Shown here: in pieces, positions 59,442-64,000 of the stretch
How the letters are laid out: each line of letters opens with the position of its first letter
Numbering within the stretch: position 1 is the first letter of the stretch
Origin: Saccharothrix longispora
GTDB taxonomy: Bacteria; Actinomycetota; Actinomycetes; Mycobacteriales; Pseudonocardiaceae
Length of the DNA stretch: 64,000 bases
Reading direction: 5' to 3'
Assembly: GCF_030852425.1 (NCBI RefSeq)
Contig: NZ_NSDM01000021.1
Span: 55,680-119,679 of the forward strand
Program-made: the position numbers and the translations under genes
The notes under the pieces: generated by a model
The model's input: only the letters and a program-made list of their open reading frames with translations
The model's database searches: none
Told to the model about the DNA's origin: nothing

Positions 59442-60679
59442 CCCGCGCGGACGTCCTCGCCGGTCGCAGGCCGGTCGCCACCACCAGCACGGCGGCGGCG
59501 GTGGCGACGACCGGCACCAGCAGGGCGTCGTGGAAAGCCGCCAGCGGGCCCTCCTCCCCCGCCGCGACGGTGAGCGACGCGGCCGAGGCCAGGCCCAGCG
59601 CGGCGCCGAGCTGGGACGAGGTGTTCCGGATGCCGCCCGCGAGGCTCTGCTCCGCGTCGGCGACGCCCTCGAGCGCGATGATCGTGAGCGGGCCGTGGAC
59701 GAGGGTGAACGCCAGGCCCAGCAGCGCCACCCCGGCCTCCAGCGCGGTCCAGCCGCGCAGGTCCTGGAGGTGGAGCACGGTGGTGAACTGGAAGGCGACG
59801 AACGACCCGGCGAACAGCACGGTGGCGACGTTGGCGCGCACGAGTGCCCTGCCGCGGAAGATGCCGAGGCGGACCAGCGGGTGGGTCCGCGCCTCTCCGC
59901 GACCACGAACGCCACCAGCAGCGCGGCGCTGACCGCCGCGGTCAGGGCGGTCTCGCCCGATGACGCCTCCGGCGCGCGGACGACCGTCCAGACGACGCCG
60001 ACGGCGCCCAGCGTCATGGTGACCGCGCCGACCACGTCGCCCTCCGCGCGGGTGAGGCGCGGGGGCGCGGCGTCGCGCGGGACGCGCCTCACCACCGCCA
60101 CCAGGATCACGGAGGCGAGGGCGACCGGCGCGAAGAACACCCGGCGCCAGCCCAGCGCGGTCAGCAGGCCGCCGACGACGAGGCCGAGCGAGAAGCCGCC
60201 CCCCGCCGTGCGCGCGTACCAGAGCAGCGCGCGGTTGCGCCGCGGTCCCTCGGCGAAGCCGGTGGTGATCAGCGACAGCCCGGCGGGCGTCATGAACGCC
60301 GCCGCCAGCCCGGTGACCGCGCGGGACGCGATCAGCGCCCAGCCCCGGTGTCCAGCCCGCCGAGGCCGGAGAACAGGACGAAGACCGCCAGCCGGAACAC
60401 GGACACCCGGCGGCGGCCCAGCAGGTCGGCGGCCCGGCCGCCCAGCAGCATGAAGCCGCCGTAGGTCGGCACGTAGGCGCTGACGACCCACTGGAGGTCG
60501 GTGGCGGACATGCCCAGCTCGGCCTTGATCGCGGGGAGGGCGACGCCCAGCACGGAGACGTCCACGCCCCCCAGGAAGATCGAACCGCACAGCACGAACA
60601 GCAGGGCCGCGGCGCGCGCGGTCATCCGGGTCGGCGGGTCGGGCGGTGTCGCCGGCGGGTCCAGCGGTGTCGCGGACAC
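59428..60679 (-). pseudogene. MFS transporter, two frame breaks
   Basis: Three minus-strand frames together encode one EmrB/QacA-like transporter. N-terminal part: SIFLGGVDVSVLGVALPAI, LQWVVSAYVPTYGGFMLLGGRAADLLGRR. Middle: ALIASRAVTGLAAAFMTPAG, ALGWRRVFFAPVALA. C-terminal: ANVATVLFAGSFVAFQF to the end. The first break is near 60343, where adding one C to GGGGCTGGG would restore GAWALIASRAV; the second is near 59895, where AG appears duplicated before ARTHPLVRL. GTG 60679 has GAGGAG upstream. With the breaks the gene cannot make a full transporter; sequencing error is the main alternative. Confidence 0.78.
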
Positions 60680-60796
60680 GTCAGCCAACTCCTCGTCGGG
60701 GTGCGGGCCTGTGCACCTGGATGATCAGCCGCACCGCGACGTCGCGTAAGAAGGCACTTCGGAGTGCCCCGGTACCCCCGGGGGGAACCGTGCGCG

Positions 60797-61870
60797 CTAC
60801 CGGTCCGCGGCGGTCCGCACGGCTCCCTCGCTCGCCGCCCGGGTGGTGGTGCGCGTGCCCGACAGCAGGCCGAGCGGGCTGCGCCGGTCGGCGCGGGCAC
60901 GCGCGGCGAGGCCGACCAGCCCGGCCGCCAGGACGACGTGCCCGCCGTGACCGGCCTGGAGCAGCAGCAGCACCGGCAGCCACCACACCAGGAACCGCAG
61001 CACCGCGGCACGGGCCGGCGCACGGCCCCCGGTGCGGGCGTCGACCAGCGCGAGGTGGAACGCGACCTGGCCGGGCGTGGCGCGGTCCGCGCGCAGCAGC
61101 GGCACCGCGAGGACCGACACCAGCGGCACCAGCACACCCACCGCCCGGTCGGCCCACACCCCCGGCGCCCCTCCTTCCGCGAGCACCAGCACCAGCCGGG
61201 CGCCGACCTGGAGCAGCGCCAGGGTCAGCAGGTCGCCGAGGAACGCGGCCGCCCGGCGCGGCAGGCCCGGCGGCCCGGTGTCCGCCACGGGTTCGGGCAC
61301 GGCGGGCGGCAACGACCGGCCCGCGGTGCGGGCGAGCACCCAGCCGAGCACGGTGCCCGCCGTGTTCGTGATCAGGTCGTCCACGTCGGCGATCCGGTAG
61401 GGGCACGGGTAGAGCCCGAACACGGCCGTGCCCTGGACGGTCTCCACGCCCAGCGACACCGCGAAGCCGATCGCGGCGGCCGTCACCGGGCCTCGGCGGA
61501 ACCGGTGGGCGAGCAGGAAACCCAGCGGCACGAACAGCGCGACGTTCAGCGCGACCTGGAGGAACTGGGGGCTGGTCGGGGCGTAGCCGACCCCGGCGAT
61601 GTCGTCCAGCGACGCGAGGGGCCGGAGCTGCCAGTACGCCCGCAGCGGTCGTCCGTCGCAGAAGCCCGGCGTCACCACCGGGAGCGGGAACAGCGTGAAC
61701 GCCACCAGCCCGCAGCCGTAGAACGCGCCCGCCGCCGCGACGAACGCCGACCACCCGCGCAACCGCCCGCGCAACCGGTACTGGCGGTGCACCCACGGCA
61801 GCACGGCGACCGGCAGCAGCAGTGCGAACAGCACCACCGCGATGACCGCCTCGCTCGCCCGCACCGACAC
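60797..61870 (-). CDS. VanZ-RDD fusion membrane protein
   Basis: A 357-residue membrane protein. The N-terminal VanZ-like part (about 1-175) has the family pattern FTLFPLPVV, QVALNVALFVPLGFLLAHRF, SLGVETVQGTAVFG, IADVDDLITNTAGTVLGW; the C-terminal RDD-like part (about 195-330) has RRAAAFLGDLLTLALLQ and HLALVDARTGGRAPARAAVLRFLVWW. VanZ-like proteins affect teicoplanin resistance or envelope traits; RDD proteins are membrane modules of unknown role. VanZ-RDD fusions occur in actinobacteria. No resistance genes are adjacent. Confidence 0.88.
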   Translation of the reverse strand: MSVRASEAVIAVVLFALLLPVAVLPWVHRQYRLRGRLRGWSAFVAAAGAFYGCGLVAFTLFPLPVVTPGFCDGRPLRAYWQLRPLASLDDIAGVGYAPTSPQFLQVALNVALFVPLGFLLAHRFRRGPVTAAAIGFAVSLGVETVQGTAVFGLYPCPYRIADVDDLITNTAGTVLGWVLARTAGRSLPPAVPEPVADTGPPGLPRRAAAFLGDLLTLALLQVGARLVLVLAEGGAPGVWADRAVGVLVPLVSVLAVPLLRADRATPGQVAFHLALVDARTGGRAPARAAVLRFLVWWLPVLLLLQAGHGGHVVLAAGLVGLAARARADRRSPLGLLSGTRTTTRAASEGAVRTAADR

Positions 61871-61879
61871 GCGCCCACG

Positions 61880-63243
61880 CTAGGTCGAGCCGTCGTCCAC
61901 CGCCCGGCTTCCACCTGTTCGAGTGGCGCTATCACAGGAACAGGTGAACCGCATGGCGAGCCACGACGAACCCCCGTCGACCACGTCCGGTCCGAGGAAC
62001 GGGGGAACCGTGGACGACACCGCCGCGTGCGCCGCGACCCGCCACGCCAACCAGGTCCACGCCGTCGTCGAGCGCCTCGCCCTCCGCGGGCGGTGGACGC
62101 TCGTGCTGTCCGGGGGCAACGTCCACCTGCCCACCGGCCCCGGCGTCGCGGGACTGCTCGCCGATGCCCGCCTCGCCTGCCGCGTGCACGCCGACGTGCC
62201 CGCGCTCGCGCTGTCGCCCACCCTGTGGGCGTTCCTGGTCGACCCGGCCGGGGCACCGACGCCCGTCCTGCCGGCGGGCGCGTGGCTGCTGGACCGGGGC
62301 GCGTGCCTGCCGCTGCCGCCGAGCGTCACCGCCGAGGGCCCGGTCCGGTGGGTCCGCGAACCGCGCGACGTGCTGCCGCGCCTGGACGCGGTGGTGGGCC
62401 TGCTGCGCGGGCGGGCGGGCGCGGCGGCCGGCCCGGCGGCGGTCGGGGTGGTCGGCCAGCCGTCGTGGTCGAGTTCGCGGAACGCCTCGGTCAACGCGCC
62501 CAGGTAGGTGGTGTCGGTCGTCATCGACTTGCGCTTCGTGCCGATCGCGGTGCGGCTGGGCGGCGGCTCCACCGTCTCCCACGCGCGGTACCCGCCGACG
62601 TCGTCGCGGCAGCGGACGACGATCGTGGTGGCGGGCAGGTCCAGCTCGTGGTCGTGGATGCGGAAGGGTTCGACCTCCTCCTCCAGGCCCGTGCCCTCCA
62701 GCAGCGCCAGCAGGGTCGCCGCCCGGCCCAGGGCGGCGCGGTGGGCGTACTCGTCCTGGTCGGGCGGCGGCAGGACGAGTACGCGGGCGTGCCGGATCAG
62801 CCGCAGCGCCACGGCCTGCCACTCGTCCCCGGCGCGCACCAGGACCGGGCCGGGCGGGGCGAACGCGGTCCGCTGGTCGACGATGCCGCAGGTGGGCAGG
62901 TCGAGCGCGGAGCGGACGGCGGTGGTGACGACCTGCTCGACGGTCGCGTTCCGGGTGAACGGCTGACCGCCGACGCGCTGCTTGCGGCCCATCGCCTTGG
63001 GCAGCACGACCTGACCGTCCCGGCCCGAGTCCAGCAGGCCGGGCAGGTACTCGTCGTGCCGCAGGGTCGCCGACGACCGGGTGTACCGGGTGGCGCCGAC
63101 CAGGCCTGCGAGCGCCATGCCCAGCACCGGTCCGCTGCGGGCGACCGCCTCCAGCCCGCCGAGCGACAGCAGGGCCGCGCCCAGCGGCAGCCCGCCGCCA
63201 GCACGACCAGACCGCGCACCCCGGTGAACCGGTAGAGCCGCAC
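61880..63243 (-). pseudogene. Unknown two-TM membrane protein, frameshifted
   Basis: The N-terminus MRLYRFTGVRGLVVLAAG (GTG 63243) is in one frame, and the rest in another; they join near 63193, where one missing base in CTGGCGGCGGGCTG would give LAAGGLPLGAALLSLGGLEAV, two membrane spans. The remainder (GATRYTRSSATLRHDEYLPGLLD, RIHDHELDLPATTIVVRCRDDVGGYRAWE, TYLGALTEAFRELDHDG) is soluble and unfamiliar. The frame continues to 61880, but beyond about 62430 it is the shadow of the plus-strand gene, so a stop has probably been lost. Family unknown; a unit with the next gene upstream is possible. Confidence 0.5.
61953..62507 (+). CDS. Hypothetical protein, 184 aa
   Basis: ATG 61953 begins MASHDEPPSTTSGPRNGG and is followed by a coherent stretch ERLALRGRWTLVLSGGNVHL, then VPALALSPTLWAFLVDP and RWVREPRDVLPRLDAVVGLL, with codon usage typical of a gene. 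No family or signal is recognised. Its last ~70 bases overlap the 3' part of the opposite-strand gene, and the downstream C-terminal extension may be artefactual. The true end could be nearer 62430. Confidence 0.55.
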   Translation: MASHDEPPSTTSGPRNGGTVDDTAACAATRHANQVHAVVERLALRGRWTLVLSGGNVHLPTGPGVAGLLADARLACRVHADVPALALSPTLWAFLVDPAGAPTPVLPAGAWLLDRGACLPLPPSVTAEGPVRWVREPRDVLPRLDAVVGLLRGRAGAAAGPAAVGVVGQPSWSSSRNASVNAPR

Positions 63244-63316
63244 GAAGAGCGCTTTCGCCCGGACTCCCCCTCGTCGACGCCCACCGGGGACGTCGATCGA
63301 CGCGTGCGCGCCGTTA

Positions 63317-63349
63317 CCGGTGGGGGCGCGGCGTGCGCGCCCCCACCGG
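63317..63349. terminator. Perfect 14-bp terminator stem
   Basis: CCGGTGGGGGCGCG (63317-63330) pairs perfectly with CGCGCCCCCACCGG (63336-63349) around GCGTG, seven bases past the stop of the minus-strand gene ending at 63356. Confidence 0.8.
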
Positions 63350-63355
63350 GTCGGC

Positions 63356-63970
63356 TCAGCGGGGCGCGCCGCTGGGCCGGACCGGGCGGTCGAGCGGCAG
63401 CACGTCGCGCATCGACCTCATGACCGTCTGGTCCTGGTCCACCTGCTCGACCAGCGGCTGCGCCGTCAGCACCACCGCCCCCGCCGCGGCGGGGACCGCC
63501 GTGACGGGGACGTCGACGGGCAGCACGGCCACCAGGTCGGACTCGGCGTAGTCGACGTCGACCGAGATCTCGTCGCCGCCGATCTCGCGGGTGATCCACT
63601 GACCGGACTCGACCAACTGCTTGAGCGTCTTCACGTGCAGTCCGTTGATGCGCTCCAGGTACCACTCGTCCGCCGGCATCGGCCCCATCCGACCCACGAG
63701 TCGCGCCTTGACCTCCTTGATGCGGCCCCACAGCTGCGCCGTCAGCGCCGCCCTGTCGAACGGCCCCTCCAGGCCGTCGCGCAGCCGGTCCTCGATCAAC
63801 CTCGGCACGCCGGTCTCGTCGGGCATCACCATGGTCGTCCAGGCCCGTGACTTCTCCCGGTACTGCAACTGCTGCATCAGCCCCTCGTGCGCGGAGAAGT
63901 CCGAGGAGCGGAACCGCCTGCCCTGCCACTTCGAGCGCAGCGTGCCCGCCAGCGACAACGCGCTCTTCAC
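63356..63970 (-). CDS. Hypothetical protein, at least 204 aa
   Basis: From GTG 63970 the protein reads MKSALSLAGTLRSKWQGRRF and is mainly alpha-helical and soluble, with an EWYLERINGLHVKTLKQLVESG segment and a Val/Ala-rich C-terminal half (DLVAVLPVDVPVTAVPAAAG). No family is recognised. The frame is open to the window end, so a longer N-terminus is possible. A perfect terminator follows. It is upstream of the frameshifted membrane protein on the same strand, separated by that terminator. Confidence 0.6.
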   Translation of the reverse strand: MKSALSLAGTLRSKWQGRRFRSSDFSAHEGLMQQLQYREKSRAWTTMVMPDETGVPRLIEDRLRDGLEGPFDRAALTAQLWGRIKEVKARLVGRMGPMPADEWYLERINGLHVKTLKQLVESGQWITREIGGDEISVDVDYAESDLVAVLPVDVPVTAVPAAAGAVVLTAQPLVEQVDQDQTVMRSMRDVLPLDRPVRPSGAPR

Positions 63971-64000
63971 CCCCGTGTTCAGCCCCCGCCCGGGCCAGAA

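Noticed and set aside
1..64000. CRISPR arrays, prophage, integrase, IS element or tRNA/attachment sites.
   Set aside because: No regularly spaced repeats with unique spacers, no transposase or integrase motifs and no cloverleaf-like sequence were recognised by reading; no search tools were used.

Overview
The window is very GC-rich with strong G/C third-position bias, GTG starts, SARP regulators, an ECF42-type sigma factor, a GAF-ANTAR protein and many exported carbohydrate-active enzymes. This points to a filamentous actinobacterium, most likely Pseudonocardiaceae (Saccharothrix, Actinosynnema or Lentzea-like); the family is inference from gene content. No rRNA, tRNA, CRISPR array, integrase or insertion sequence was seen.

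Layout. 1-11.6 kb: a short-chain dehydrogenase, a DGPF protein coupled to an ECF42-type sigma factor, two divergent SARP-family regulators, an FAD monooxygenase behind a SARP-like heptamer array, and a decayed LOG gene. 11.8-28.1 kb: secreted enzymes (discoidin/GH3 glycosidase behind a CebR-like operator, CBM2/beta-helix protein, frameshifted GH18 chitinase, M28 aminopeptidase, SGNH/CBM2 esterase), mixed with a DUF1540 protein near an iron-box-like site, a LigD-type polymerase domain, PhzF, a PadR/flavin-reductase/SnoaL-like operon and a GAF-ANTAR regulator. 28.3-42.3 kb: secreted barrel protein, HD protein, large subtilase, HAF-repeat protein, zf-HC2 membrane protein, kdpDE without kdpFABC, and a His-rich Tat-exported PHP phosphoesterase coupled to an unknown protein. 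42.3-48.6 kb: efflux island with two DHA2 transporters, each with its own regulator, around a broken P450. 48.7-58.6 kb: CBM48-only protein, prolyl aminopeptidase, a Clp_N-TIR-like fusion, glyA under a ZTP riboswitch, quinone oxidoreductase plus DUF2306, a LuxR-type two-component system, a Tat-signal protein coupled to an M15-like peptidoglycan protein, and an SDR divergent from an MmyB-like regulator. 58.6-64 kb: frameshifted MFS gene, VanZ-RDD protein and two unknown proteins, the last running towards the window edge.

Two themes stand out. Polymer scavenging is prominent (GH3, GH18, CBM2, SGNH, M28, S8), with the GH3 gene carrying a recognisable LacI-type operator. Regulatory DNA is unusually readable: a SARP-like array, a ZTP riboswitch, a 50-bp dyad at the MarR gene, a PadR-gene dyad, an iron box and several perfect-stem terminators. 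Against this, at least five genes carry frame disruptions (LOG, GH18, P450, MFS, membrane protein near 63.2 kb); read-level checking is needed to tell real decay from indel errors.
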